Shown here in pieces: positions 43,327 through 52,135 of a DNA stretch of 64,000 nucleotides. The position numbers and the translations under genes are program-made. The DNA lies in NCBI RefSeq assembly GCF_018130545.1, contig NZ_JAFCKF010000009.1, positions 62,001 through 126,000 of the forward strand, read 5' to 3'. The DNA is from Bradyrhizobium tropiciagri (GTDB taxonomy: Bacteria > Pseudomonadota > Alphaproteobacteria > Rhizobiales > Xanthobacteraceae). Below the pieces are notes generated by a model. It saw nothing but the letters and a program-made list of their open reading frames with translations. It did not search any database and was not told the DNA's origin. Numbering within the stretch: position 1 is the first letter of the stretch; each line of letters begins with the position of its first letter.

Positions 43327-44496
43327 ATGTCCGTCCGTATCGTCGACGTTCGCGAGGTCACGAAGCCGATCTCCTCGCCGATCCGCAACGCCTATATCGA
43401 CTTCACCAAGATGACCTCGAGCCTGGTTGCCGTGGTCACCGATGTGGTGCGTGACGGCAAGCGGGTGGTCGGCTACGGCTTCAATTCCAATGGCCGCTAC
43501 GGGCAGGGCGGTCTGATCCGCGAGCGCTTTGCGCCGCGGCTCAAGGAAGCCGATCCGAAATCGCTGCTCGACGCTACGGGCGACAATCTCGATCCGGACA
43601 AGGTCTGGTCGACGCTGATGTCGAACGAGAAGCCGGGCGGCCATGGCGAGCGCTCGGTTGCGGTCGGCACCATCGACATGGCGGTGTGGGACGCGGTCGC
43701 AAAGATCGCGGGCAAGCCGCTGTTCCGGCTGCTCGCCGAGCGCCACGGCGTGAACGCCAATCCGCGCGTCTTCGTCTATGCAGCCGGCGGCTATTACTAT
43801 CCGGGCAAGGACCTCGGCGCGCTGCGCAAGGAGATGCGCGGCTATCTCGATCGCGGCTACAATGTCGTCAAGATGAAGATCGGCGGCGCGCCGCTCGCCG
43901 AGGACCGTGAGCGCATCGAGGCGGTGCTGAAGGAGATCGGCAGTGCCGCGCAGCTTGCCGTCGACGCCAATGGCCGCTTCGATCTCGAGACCGCGATCGC
44001 CTACGCCAAGATGCTGCGGGAGTATCCGCTGTTCTGGTACGAGGAGGCCGGCGATCCCCTCGATTACGCGTTGCAGGCCGCGCTCGCCGAATTCTATCCC
44101 GGCCCGATGGCCACAGGCGAAAACCTGTTCAGCCATCAGGATGCGCGCAATCTAATCCGTTACGGCGGCATGCGGCCGGATCGCGACTGGCTGCAATTCG
44201 ACTGCGCGCTGTCCTACGGACTCTGTGAGTATCAGCGCACGCTCGAGGTGCTGAAGACGCACGGCTGGTCGCCGAGCCGCTGCATCCCGCATGGCGGCCA
44301 CCAGATGTCGCTCAACATCGCGGCCGGCCTCGGCCTCGGCGGCAATGAAAGCTACCCCGATCTGTTCCAGCCCTATGGCGGCTTCCCGGACGGCGTCCGC
44401 GTCGAGGGTGGCCACATCGTGATGCCCGAGCTTCCCGGCATCGGCTTCGAGGGCAAGTCGGATCTCTACACGGAGATGAAGGCGCTGGCGGAGTAG
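43327..44496 (+). CDS. tarD: D(-)-tartrate dehydratase (enolase superfamily)
   Basis: The enzyme dehydrates D-tartrate to oxaloacetate. The 389-residue product matches in length and layout the structurally studied Bradyrhizobium japonicum enzyme. The base Lys184 is in VVKMKIGG, the Mg ligands are Asp213 (AVDANG), Glu239 (FWYEE) and Glu265 (ATGENLF), and the second base His322 is in RCIPHGGHQ. I counted these positions from the ATG at 43327; upstream in-frame codons lie in the repeat. No tartrate transporter is nearby. Confidence 0.92.
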   Translation: MSVRIVDVREVTKPISSPIRNAYIDFTKMTSSLVAVVTDVVRDGKRVVGYGFNSNGRYGQGGLIRERFAPRLKEADPKSLLDATGDNLDPDKVWSTLMSNEKPGGHGERSVAVGTIDMAVWDAVAKIAGKPLFRLLAERHGVNANPRVFVYAAGGYYYPGKDLGALRKEMRGYLDRGYNVVKMKIGGAPLAEDRERIEAVLKEIGSAAQLAVDANGRFDLETAIAYAKMLREYPLFWYEEAGDPLDYALQAALAEFYPGPMATGENLFSHQDARNLIRYGGMRPDRDWLQFDCALSYGLCEYQRTLEVLKTHGWSPSRCIPHGGHQMSLNIAAGLGLGGNESYPDLFQPYGGFPDGVRVEGGHIVMPELPGIGFEGKSDLYTEMKALAE

Positions 44497-44534
44497 GGAG
44501 CGCGGTCCTTGCGACGACGCTCCCTGTAATCATG

Positions 44535-44558
44535 CAGCGAGGTTTGTGATCCTCGCTG
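44535..44558. terminator. hairpin between convergent genes
   Basis: CAGCGAGG (44535-44542) and CCTCGCTG (44551-44558) form a perfect 8-bp stem. A further stem, GGGAGCG/CGCTCCC (44496-44502 with 44518-44524), starts at the tarD stop codon. Together they are a probable bidirectional terminator between tarD and the convergent gene ending at 44570. Confidence 0.6.
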
Positions 44559-44569
44559 AGCCGACCGCA

Positions 44570-44881
44570 TCAGTCGCAGACCCGCAGCGTGCGGATGCGC
44601 CAGCCATAACGTGTATGCACGCGGCGCCGGACCAGATAGCAGCCGCCGCCATCGTAGGGATAACCGTAATACGGATAGCCGCCGTAGTAGCCGGGCCCGA
44701 AGTAGAAGCCGGGACCGAAGCCCCAGCCATATCCGCGATAAAAGCCACCGCGATAGAAGCCGCCATGGAAGCCACCGCCGCCATGGAAGCCGCGCGCCGA
44801 GGCCGCGTTGGCGGCAAGCATTCCGATCGACGCCACGGCAACGACGAGGATCGCCTGGCGCAGCAGTTTCAGTTTCAGCAT
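44570..44881 (-). CDS. small exported Gly/Tyr-rich protein
   Basis: A 103-residue protein with a signal peptide (MLKLKLLRQAILVVAVASIG, cleaved near AASA). The mature part is rich in Gly, Tyr and Phe (GFHGGGGFHGGFYRGGFYRG and FGPGFYFGPGYYGGYPYYGY) and ends CYLVRRRVHTRYGWRIRTLR followed by VCD. The two Cys may form a disulfide. The ATG at 44881 has GGGGAG about 10 bases upstream. Small proteins of this kind are common in Bradyrhizobium and are presumed cell-surface proteins; function unknown. It follows the outer-membrane gene by 41 bp and may share its transcript. The longer open frame starting at 45565 overlaps that gene and is not real. Confidence 0.75.
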   Translation of the reverse strand: MLKLKLLRQAILVVAVASIGMLAANAASARGFHGGGGFHGGFYRGGFYRGYGWGFGPGFYFGPGYYGGYPYYGYPYDGGGCYLVRRRVHTRYGWRIRTLRVCD

Positions 44882-44922
44882 TCCTTGCAGTCTCCCCTGC
44901 AGTCTGTCTTGCGGATCACGCG

Positions 44923-45690
44923 CTAGTACCCGATGCCGGGCGCGCCGAAGCGGTAGTTGATGCGCGCGGTGACGAGGTCGATGTCCTGGCTGATATCCTC
45001 GTTGCGGGTGTTGACGCCGAGATTGGCGGGAGCGACGCCGGTAAAGGCGACATTGCCGGTCCCCATGAAGAGGTGGTCGTATTCGAGCGCCAGCGACCAG
45101 TTCGGTGCAAAGCCATATTCGAAGCCGACGCCGATGGCGCCGCCCCAGCGGGTATCGTTGGCCGTGCCGAGTTCGATGCCGGTTGCGTTCGACCAGCCGG
45201 AATACTGGTTGTCGGTGACGGCCGCGCCGCCCTTCACATAGAGCAGCGCGTTGTTCCAGGCATAGCCGATCTGGCCGGTGAACAAGCCGAATGCGTCGGT
45301 CTTGGTCTGGTTGGTGATGTTGGGAAACACCAGGCTCTGGCTCGACCCTGAGAGATCGGCCCAGTTGCCCTGCGCTTCGACGCCGAACACCCACGATGCG
45401 GATTGCCAGCGATAGCCGATCTGACCACCGACCGTGCCGCCCGAATTGCTGGCGCAACCTTCGCCGACGCTTGGGCTGACCTGTGTGCCGAACAGAGCCG
45501 TGTTGTTCCAGCAATTCCTGTCCCATCCACCGCCGCCGTTGAGGCCGACATAGAAGCCGCTCCAATCGTAGGCAGGCGAGATCATCGGTGGCGCCTTGGT
45601 CGGCATATAAGTGCGCGGAGCGAGATCAGCTGCAAAGGCCGGCGTGCCGATTGCTGCGAGGCCGGCAATGCCGAGCAGAATTTTTTTCAT
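44923..45690 (-). CDS. outer-membrane beta-barrel protein (Omp25/OmpA-like)
   Basis: A 255-residue outer-membrane protein. After the signal peptide (MKKILLGIAGLAAIGTPAFA) comes ADLAPRTYMPTKAPPMISPA, the usual opening of rhizobial porin-like barrels, then YDWSGFYVGLNGGGGWDRNC. Alternating strands follow (GGQIGYRWQSASWVFGVEAQ; GLFTGQIGYAWNNALLYVKG; LALEYDHLFMG) and it ends NYRFGAPGIGY. An 8-stranded barrel is likely. Start at 45690; the ATG at 45735 gives no signal peptide. Confidence 0.9.
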   Translation of the reverse strand: MKKILLGIAGLAAIGTPAFAADLAPRTYMPTKAPPMISPAYDWSGFYVGLNGGGGWDRNCWNNTALFGTQVSPSVGEGCASNSGGTVGGQIGYRWQSASWVFGVEAQGNWADLSGSSQSLVFPNITNQTKTDAFGLFTGQIGYAWNNALLYVKGGAAVTDNQYSGWSNATGIELGTANDTRWGGAIGVGFEYGFAPNWSLALEYDHLFMGTGNVAFTGVAPANLGVNTRNEDISQDIDLVTARINYRFGAPGIGY

Positions 45691-46004
45691 GATGAAGTCC
45701 CCTGCGGTTTCACGACCAACCCCGCCGGCGAGCATAAGGAAAGCGCTGTCGATGTATCGTGAAATTGTCGCAAGCTCGATGAATGTCGGATTGTGAAACT
45801 GTTTCGCGTCACGCGTGTTCGTGATGTCAGCGCGGTGTCAGGATTCGACAGCGATGCTTGCAATTGCTGTGGAGAATCCTGCACACATCGTCGTTGCGTT
45901 GAGCTCAGCCAATCTGATCGTCATCGTCAGCAGCAAAGCGCAATGTTCGAGACAAGCTTCCGACATGCGGAAGATAGCGAAGCACGTTCGCGTTGACCCA
46001 AGGC

Positions 46005-46043
46005 GCATGTCCAAGTCGCATGTCCAAGTCGCATGTCGAAGTC
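46005..46043. repeat. three tandem 13-bp repeats
   Basis: GCATGTCCAAGTC occurs at 46005-46017 and 46018-46030, and with one change (GCATGTCGAAGTC) at 46031-46043. It is non-coding. Confidence 0.85.
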
Positions 46044-46287
46044 GCACGCCGAGCGATCGACCGTCTTCGCTCTTGAGCAATTCGTTCACCGTCGTGCATC
46101 TCTCGCAATGTCGTCGAGGCGATACCGGCAACCGGTGCTGTCAGGTTGATGCCCGGTGAATGACGACCCGGTAATCGGCGGCACCGAGTGCGCCGGTTGG
46201 TTGCCGCCCCGATCTCCACGCGAGGGGTGGACCGCATGCCCGAGAAGCCGGTTTGACGAATGAGATCGGTTCACTTGTCAAAATATT

Positions 46288-46324
46288 TTGAGCGCCGCTC
46301 AATAAATTATTGAACGTTGCTCAT
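46288..46324. promoter_or_regulatory. two operator-like dyads, TetR style
   Basis: TTGAGCGCCGCTCAA (46288-46302) has perfect 7-bp arms around one base. TTGAACGTTGCTCAT (46310-46324) matches it at 12 of 15 positions. The centres are 22 bp apart, two helical turns. The layout suits cooperative binding of a dimeric repressor in front of the gene at 46404. Confidence 0.6.
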
Positions 46325-46403
46325 ATTTGCGTATACTCATGTGGGAAGGCGCCCGTTCCGGATCCCCGGGGGAGGCGCGGAACTGGCCGTAAGGGATAGC
46401 CGC

Positions 46404-47456
46404 ATGCCGTATTCAGCGAAGGATCTCCGGGACGCCGCCGATGCCGGGGCGATCAGCGCCGCCGACCTGGAGCGCTTGCTGGCGTTCCTGACAAGCAGCG
46501 GCAAGGCCGGCGAGGCCAGCCCGACCGCCAAATTCGATGCTGCGCACGTGCTCTGGTACGCCGGCGCGCTGATCGTGATCGGCGCCATGGGGCTGTTCTC
46601 GACCCTGGCCTTCACCCAGATGGGCGGCCGGGCGCTCACGGTCTGTGCGATCGCCTATGCGGTCGGCTTCACGGTGGCAGGTCACCACCTCTGGTACGAC
46701 AAGAATTTGCGGGTTCCCGGCGGGCTGTTGATCGCGATCGCGGTCTCGATGGCGCCGCTCGCGGTCTATGGCATCCAGGACGAGCTCGGCTGGTGGGGCA
46801 AGTTCGGCAAGCCCGGAACCGTGCAGGACTTCTACGTCTGGGTGAAGGGCAGCTGGATCTTCATGGAAATCGCGACCGTCGCCGCCGGCGCCGTTGCGCT
46901 GCGCTACTACCGCTTCGCCTTCATCGTCGCGATCATGTCGGTTGCGCTGTGGTTCATGTCGATGGACCTGGCGCCGTGGTTCAGCGGCACCGCCTATGCC
47001 GATTTCGAGATGCGGCGCCGGGTGTCGATCTGGTTCGGTCTTGCCGTGCTCGCGGTGGCGTGGATCGTCGACTATCGCAGCCGCAACGGCGACTTTGCGT
47101 TCTGGCTGCATCTGTTCGGCCTGATGGCGTTCTGGGGCGGCGTCAGCGCCTCCGAAGGCTCGACCGAACTCAGCAAGGCGGTCTATTGCCTGCTCAATGT
47201 CGGCCTGATCGTGATCGCGGTGATCCTGATGCGGCGCGCCTATGCGGTGTTCGGCGCATTCGGCATCTGCCTCTATCTCGGCCATCTCGCCGACGTCGTG
47301 TTCAAGGACTCGCTGTGGTTTCCGTTCTCGCTGTCGCTGATCGGAATTGCCGTGATCGCCGCAGGCCTGCTCTACCATCGCAACGAGCGTGCGATCACTG
47401 CCTGGATCGACACCCATCTGCCGGCGGGGTTGCGGCCGCAATCCGCGACCGCGTGA
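46404..47456 (+). CDS. multi-pass inner-membrane protein, function unknown
   Basis: A 350-residue protein with a short cytoplasmic N-terminus (MPYSAKDLRDAADAGAISAA, then DLERLLAFL) and about nine or ten hydrophobic segments from residue 48 on (VLWYAGALIVIGAMGLFSTL; GGLLIAIAVSMAPLAVYGI; FIVAIMSVALWFMSM; LGIAVIAAGLLY-type segment at the end). The N-terminal helix pair and overall layout resemble DUF2157-type membrane proteins. I do not recognise a function. The ATG at 46404 has AGGGA about 9 bases upstream. Two operator-like dyads lie in its promoter. Confidence 0.75.
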   Translation: MPYSAKDLRDAADAGAISAADLERLLAFLTSSGKAGEASPTAKFDAAHVLWYAGALIVIGAMGLFSTLAFTQMGGRALTVCAIAYAVGFTVAGHHLWYDKNLRVPGGLLIAIAVSMAPLAVYGIQDELGWWGKFGKPGTVQDFYVWVKGSWIFMEIATVAAGAVALRYYRFAFIVAIMSVALWFMSMDLAPWFSGTAYADFEMRRRVSIWFGLAVLAVAWIVDYRSRNGDFAFWLHLFGLMAFWGGVSASEGSTELSKAVYCLLNVGLIVIAVILMRRAYAVFGAFGICLYLGHLADVVFKDSLWFPFSLSLIGIAVIAAGLLYHRNERAITAWIDTHLPAGLRPQSATA

Positions 47457-47762
47457 CGCCGGTTGCTCATCGAGAGGCGGCTTTAGAACCGCTACAATCT
47501 GGAATTCCTACAAGAAAGGCGGCGCGCGAGCGCCGCTCTTCGTTTCCATACGCAAATCCGGAAGCCGACAGAAACCATTTGTATTCTTGACTTTTCCAAC
47601 CCTGCGCTCGCTGCGCGCAGCACCTGCGGCTCTTCGTCGCGATTTTATTCCGTCGTCACGCAAAAATTTTCCGGGCCGTGTCGTCTGGACGCACGGCACT
47701 TCACGTCTCTAGAGGACGCGCATCGCCTTCGCGCAAGGCGAGAGTTGCTTGGGGACGACGTC
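47457..47762. other. intergenic region before the TonB receptor gene
   Basis: 306 bp. Apart from the terminator-like hairpin near 47519 it holds a GCCGTG/CACGGC dyad near 47674-47698. No clear iron-control (ICE or Fur) box was found. Confidence 0.4.
47519..47536 (+). terminator. terminator-like hairpin after the membrane protein gene
   Basis: GCGGCGC (47519-47525), loop GCGA, GCGCCGC (47530-47536), then TCTTCGTTT. Confidence 0.6.
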
Positions 47763-50132
47763 ATGACATCAAGATCAAAAAACAATCGTCGCATCGCTTC
47801 GCTTGCGAAGCTGTCGCTGCTCACGGCGAGCTATTTCGCGCTGAGCGTCCCGCTCGCGGCAAGCGTACAAGCGCAGTCGACACCGTCGCAAGCCGGTGCC
47901 TCGTCGTTGCCGCCGGTGACGGTCAGCCCGCCGGCCACGCAACGCCGCCGCAGCGCGCCGTCAACGTCGCGCAATGCTGCCGCCACGCGAGGGCGCCGGA
48001 CCCAGACCACACGGCGGATCGAGCCCGCGGCCGCGGCAAGGCCGTTTGCGGAGACGCAGGATACCCGCACCGGCACATCGGGCTATTTCGCGAACAGCAC
48101 ATCGGTTGCGACCAGGACCAACACCGCGATCGTCAACATCCCGCAATCGCTCAACGTGATCACGCGGGAGCAGATCCGCGACCAGAACTATCAGGGCGTC
48201 ACCGACGTCACCCGTTACGTCCCCGGCGTCGCCGTGCATCAGGGCGAAGGCAATCGCGATGAGCTGGTGATCCGAGGCGTCGATTCCAGCGCCAACTTCT
48301 TCGTCAACGGGTTTCGCGACGACGTGCAGTATTTCCGCGACATGTATAACGCCCAGAGCATCGAGGTTTTGAAGGGGCCGAGCGCCCTGACTTTCGGCCG
48401 CGGCGCCGGCGGCGGGCTGCTCAACCGCACGCTGAAGGAGGCCGACGGCAATCGCGTCTACGAGGCGACGGCGCAGACCGGCTCGTGGGGCGATCGCCGC
48501 GTCACGCTCGATGCCGGGCAGGCGATCAACGAGAACGTCGCAGCAAGGCTCAACGTGTTCTACGAGGGCGCCGACGCGTTCCGCGATTTCAACCATCTCG
48601 AGCGCTACGGCATCAATCCTACGGTGACGCTGAAGCCCGACGACAACACGAAGATCAAGCTGAGCTACGAGTATTTCCACGACGAGCGCACCGCCGATCG
48701 CGGCAATCCCTCGCAGGGGCTGCCCGGTGGCGCGACCCGCTTCAATCCCACGACGCCGTTTGCGCCGAATGGCGACTTCTCGACCTTCTTCGGTAGTCCC
48801 GCCCTGAACACCGCGCAGGCGACGGTGCAGACCGGGATGGCAATCATTGAGCACGATTTCGAGAACGGGCTGACGGTGCGCAACGGCACCATCGCCGCCG
48901 ACTACCAGAAGTTCTATCAGAACGTCTATCCGACCGGCGGCGCGCTCGCCGGTGCGGTCAACCCGGCGGATACCGCGGTCAATCTCGGCGCGTATCAGCA
49001 CACGACCAACCGCGACAACGTCTTTAACCAGACCGATTTCACCTACAAGACCTGGACCGGCCCGCTGTTCCACACCGTGGGTTTCGGCACCGAGTTCGGC
49101 CGCCAGAGCGGGGTCGATATCCGCAACACTGGCGTGTTCCCGAACGGCACGAATACGATCGTGCAAAACCCGTTTGCGCCGACCTATTTCGGTGCGGTGA
49201 ATTTCATCCACCATTTCACCGGCACCAACACCGACGGCGTCACGACGCCGGACTCCAACAGCCGCTACGCGCTGAACATCCAGTCCGGCTATGTCAGGGA
49301 TACCATCGAGATCTCGCGTGCCGTGCAGATCATCGCCGGCGCCCGGTTCGACCGCTTCGACATGTCGGCGACCGACATGAACACCAACATCAATCGCGGC
49401 CGGGTCGACAATCTGGTGTCGCCGCAGGGCGCGCTGATCATCAAGCCGATCGATTCGATGTCGGTCTATACCGCCTACAGCATCTCCTACCTGCCGGCAT
49501 CGGGCGACCAGTTCAGCTCGCTGACCGACGGCACGCTGATCCTGCAGCCGCAGCGCTTCGAGAATGTGGAGCTCGGCATGAAGTGGAACATCAATCCGAA
49601 GCTGCTGTTCTCGACCGCGGTCTACAATCTGAACCGCACCAACCAGCCGATCCCCGACGGCAACAACCCCGGCTTCTTCTTCCCCTCCGGCAGCACGCTG
49701 ACCCGCGGCGTCGAGGCGAGCCTGTCCGGTCATGTCACCGAGCAGTGGCAGTCGTCGCTGGCCTATGCCTACACGGATGCGAAGATCACCGGCGCGACTT
49801 CTGCAACCGTCGTGCCCGGCAACCGCGTGCAGCTCGTGCCGTACAATCAGTTTGCCTGGTGGAACAAGTATCAGTTCACGCCGATGTGGGCGGCCGCGCT
49901 CGGCGTGATCTATTTCGGCGATTCCTTTGCCTCGTCCGACGACACCGTGCGGCTGCCGAGCTTCGTCCGCTTTGATGCTGCGGTCTATGCCAAGATCGAC
50001 GAGACCTGGAGCGCCCAGCTCAATGTCGAGAACATCTTTGACAAGGGCTATTGGGCGTCCGCCGACGGCAACAACAACATCTCGCCGGGACAGGGCCGGA
50101 CGGTAAAGCTGATGGCGCGGGCGAGGTTTTAG
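47763..50132 (+). CDS. TonB-dependent siderophore receptor
   Basis: A 789-residue outer-membrane receptor. The signal peptide ends at SVQAQ. SLPPVTVSPP near residue 45 fits a TonB box, followed by an unusual Arg-rich linker (~55-90). The plug begins IVNIPQSLNVITREQIRDQN and runs VTRYVPGVAVHQGEGNRDEL through IEVLKGPSALTFGRGAGGG. The 22-strand barrel follows and ends VKLMARARF with the terminal Phe. The plug sequence is of the ferric-siderophore group (FhuE/Fiu-like), so the substrate is probably a ferric catecholate or hydroxamate. The ATG at 47763 follows GGGGA; an upstream GTG-type start at 47745 is less likely. Confidence 0.93.
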   Translation: MTSRSKNNRRIASLAKLSLLTASYFALSVPLAASVQAQSTPSQAGASSLPPVTVSPPATQRRRSAPSTSRNAAATRGRRTQTTRRIEPAAAARPFAETQDTRTGTSGYFANSTSVATRTNTAIVNIPQSLNVITREQIRDQNYQGVTDVTRYVPGVAVHQGEGNRDELVIRGVDSSANFFVNGFRDDVQYFRDMYNAQSIEVLKGPSALTFGRGAGGGLLNRTLKEADGNRVYEATAQTGSWGDRRVTLDAGQAINENVAARLNVFYEGADAFRDFNHLERYGINPTVTLKPDDNTKIKLSYEYFHDERTADRGNPSQGLPGGATRFNPTTPFAPNGDFSTFFGSPALNTAQATVQTGMAIIEHDFENGLTVRNGTIAADYQKFYQNVYPTGGALAGAVNPADTAVNLGAYQHTTNRDNVFNQTDFTYKTWTGPLFHTVGFGTEFGRQSGVDIRNTGVFPNGTNTIVQNPFAPTYFGAVNFIHHFTGTNTDGVTTPDSNSRYALNIQSGYVRDTIEISRAVQIIAGARFDRFDMSATDMNTNINRGRVDNLVSPQGALIIKPIDSMSVYTAYSISYLPASGDQFSSLTDGTLILQPQRFENVELGMKWNINPKLLFSTAVYNLNRTNQPIPDGNNPGFFFPSGSTLTRGVEASLSGHVTEQWQSSLAYAYTDAKITGATSATVVPGNRVQLVPYNQFAWWNKYQFTPMWAAALGVIYFGDSFASSDDTVRLPSFVRFDAAVYAKIDETWSAQLNVENIFDKGYWASADGNNNISPGQGRTVKLMARARF

Positions 50133-50181
50133 GCTCTGAGAGCGCCGACTGCCGCGTCGTCATTGCTGTCGACGTTCACCG

Positions 50182-50312
50182 CCCCGTCATCCCCGCGCAA
50201 AGGCTCCGCCTTTGTCGCTGGAGGAGCGCGAAGCGGCGTCCCGAAAGATCGACGGCCACCGGCCGGGCCGTGCATCGTTCGAGGCTCGCTCCGCTCGCAC
50301 CTCAGGATGACG
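50182..50312. repeat. intergenic palindromic repeat, GTCATCCTGAGG-like type
   Basis: CCCGTCATCC at the left end and CTCAGGATGACG at the right end are inverted complements in part; the interior contains GATCGACGGCC. The same family occurs at 57321-57455 and 60443-60545. Confidence 0.7.
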
Positions 50313-50340
50313 TAACTGAAGGCGGGACAACGTGTCCGAC

Positions 50341-50462
50341 GTCGTCCCTGCGAAAGCAGGGACCCATAACCACAGGGTTTAATTGTTGAGGAAGGCGGTG
50401 GCCCCAGCCCTGCGCAACAATGGCCTTCGGTGGTTATGGGTCCCGGCTTTCGCCGGGACGAC
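50341..50462. repeat. second copy of the GTCGTCCCTGCGAAAGCAGG repeat
   Basis: GTCGTCCCTGCGAAAGCAGG with GACCCATA at the left end is inverted at the right end (TATGGGTCCCGGC with GGGACGAC). It matches the element at 21277-21398. Together with the preceding repeat it fills most of the 436-bp gap between the TonB receptor and malonyl-CoA decarboxylase genes (50133-50568), in which no gene was seen. Confidence 0.75.
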
Positions 50463-50568
50463 ACTGAATGTTTGGTGCCGCTCCTCCGCCATACATTCAC
50501 ATCCTCTCAGGATGAGGGTGTTGGAATGCGAACACTCTCCGCTATGACGGGGATGGAGTTGGGTCTCG

Positions 50569-51921
50569 TCACCCCAGCCGCATATCCAGCAGCCGGCGGC
50601 CTTCGCCTTTCAGCAGCTTCTTCACCGCGCTCGAGGCGATCACCTCGCCATTGTTGGCGTAGGCCTCGTGGTTCTTCTCGATGTCGTCGAGGCGGTAGAG
50701 GTAGTTGACCATCACGCCGGCGGATTCGCGCAGGCCCTTGGGCGAGAGGTCGCCGAGCCAGTTGATCCGCTCCAGCCGCGCGCCGTTGCCGAGATGGAAG
50801 CGCGCGACCGAATCGATCTGCCGGCCCTTCGGCGTGCGGGCCTTCAGGAAGTAGTAGGCGGCGAGCGGCTCGAGCAGCGCGCGCAGCTGCGCGGTGAGCT
50901 CGGCGTTCTCGAACCAGTCCGGCTTGCCGAGGCTTTCCAGCAGCTGGCGGTCCTCGTCGGTCAGCGGCACGTCATCGGCCTGCTTGACCCACTGCATGAA
51001 GCCCGGCACCGGCGACAGCGTCACGAAGTTGTCGAGCTTGGGCAATTCGCGGCGCAGCTCCTCGACCACCTGCTTGATCAGGAAGCTGCCGAACGAGATG
51101 CCGCCCAGGCCGCGCTGGGTGTTGGAGATCGAGTAGAACACCGCGGTGCGGGCCTTCTCGACCGGCACCGGCTCGCGCTCTTCCGCAAGCAGCGGCGCGA
51201 TCGCGCCCGGAATGGCTTCGGTCAGCGCCACTTCGACGAAGATCAGCGGCTCGTCGGCCAGCGCCGGATGGAAGAACGCGTAGCAGCGGCGATCGATCGG
51301 ATCGATGCGGCGGCGCAGATCGTCCCAATCGCGGATCTCGTGCACGGCCTCATAGCGGATGATCTTTTCCAGAATATTGGCCGGCGACGACCAGTCTATC
51401 CTGCGCAGCACGAGAAATCCCCTGTTGAACCAGGATGAGAGCAGATGCACCACGTCGCGATCGAGCGCGGCGAGATCCTTGTTGCCCTTCATCAGTGAAA
51501 GCAGATCGGAGCGGATCGACACCAGCTCGCCGGTGCCGCCCGGCGCGCGGTTAAGCCGGCGGATCAATTCCTGGCGGCGCGGCTCGGAGGCGAAATGCAA
51601 GTCGCTGGCGTCGTCGCCATTGGCATTGGCGCGCCAGGTGTCGATCGCCTGTGCGAGCCTGGCGTGATCGGGGCCGAAATCGCGCGCCAGCGTCTGGAAG
51701 AACGACAGCCGGCCGGCGGCATCGAGGTGGTGGTAGCGATCGAGCACTTCGCGCGCCATTGCGGTACCGGAAGCCTCGCCGCGGCCGGACAGCAACGCCT
51801 CGCACAATTCCAGCAGCTCGGACGCATCCTGCTTGTCATTGTTCGGGCTGGCGCGGCCGAGCAGGACGCGGCCGCGTTCGGAAATCGTCGAGAGCAGGTC
51901 GGAGAAGAAGGCGTTGGCCAT
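50569..51921 (-). CDS. malonyl-CoA decarboxylase
   Basis: Decarboxylates malonyl-CoA to acetyl-CoA. The 450-residue protein has the helical N-terminal domain to about residue 150 and the GNAT-like C-terminal domain: FFHPALADEPLIFVEVALTE near residue 218, VFYSISNTQRGLGGISFGSF near 265 with the active-site Ser, LSPVPGFMQWVKQ near 305, and ARFHLGNGARLERINWLGD near 380 with the active-site His. Rhizobia use this enzyme for malonate in symbiosis, usually with matB and matC, but those genes are not adjacent here. The ATG at 51921 is the first in frame; the ribosome binding site is weak. Confidence 0.93.
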   Translation of the reverse strand: MANAFFSDLLSTISERGRVLLGRASPNNDKQDASELLELCEALLSGRGEASGTAMAREVLDRYHHLDAAGRLSFFQTLARDFGPDHARLAQAIDTWRANANGDDASDLHFASEPRRQELIRRLNRAPGGTGELVSIRSDLLSLMKGNKDLAALDRDVVHLLSSWFNRGFLVLRRIDWSSPANILEKIIRYEAVHEIRDWDDLRRRIDPIDRRCYAFFHPALADEPLIFVEVALTEAIPGAIAPLLAEEREPVPVEKARTAVFYSISNTQRGLGGISFGSFLIKQVVEELRRELPKLDNFVTLSPVPGFMQWVKQADDVPLTDEDRQLLESLGKPDWFENAELTAQLRALLEPLAAYYFLKARTPKGRQIDSVARFHLGNGARLERINWLGDLSPKGLRESAGVMVNYLYRLDDIEKNHEAYANNGEVIASSAVKKLLKGEGRRLLDMRLG

Positions 51922-52040
51922 TTGCGGGTCGTATCCAGCAGGTCGTATCCAGTGAAGCCGGACCTTACACGGGATTTAAGGCCGGGAGGACTGCAATCAA
52001 GCGCATGGATCGTACGGAAATATGTCGCAGCTAGATAACT

Positions 52041-52131
52041 CGTCATGGCCGGGCTTGACCCGGCCATCCATCTCTCTGGAAAGGAATTCTTTGAAGGTTG
52101 ATGGATACGCGGGTCAAGCCCGCGTATGACG
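52041..52131. repeat. intergenic palindromic repeat, CGTCATGGCCGGGCTTGACC type
   Basis: CGTCATGGCCGGG at 52041 pairs with the inverted end near CCGCGTATGACG (52120-52131). Each half also forms its own hairpin: GGCCGGG-CTTGA-CCCGGCC and GCGGG-TCAAG-CCCGC. It lies between the malonyl-CoA decarboxylase start and the AraC gene stop. Confidence 0.75.
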
Positions 52132-52135
52132 AGCG

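Larger units (their letters stand above)
45691..46403. other. 713-bp intergenic region with repeats and operator-like dyads
   Basis: Divergent control region between the outer-membrane gene and the membrane protein gene at 46404. Base composition is less GC-rich than the genes. It contains the tandem repeat at 46005-46043, two operator-like dyads at 46288-46324 and the AT-rich stretch 46275-46345, which probably contains the promoter for the rightward gene. Several short open frames are present, but none has a ribosome binding site plus protein-like composition. Confidence 0.6.

Noticed and set aside
46005-46043. CRISPR-like array
   Set aside because: The units are 13 bp, contiguous and without spacers; no cas genes are present.
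45815-46159. 114-codon open frame between the outer-membrane and membrane protein genes
   Set aside because: No ribosome binding site, no recognisable motif, and the frame is crossed by the 13-bp tandem repeats.
47457-47762. Fur or Irr box before the TonB receptor
   Set aside because: A TTTAGAA half-site at 47482 lacks the matching second half.
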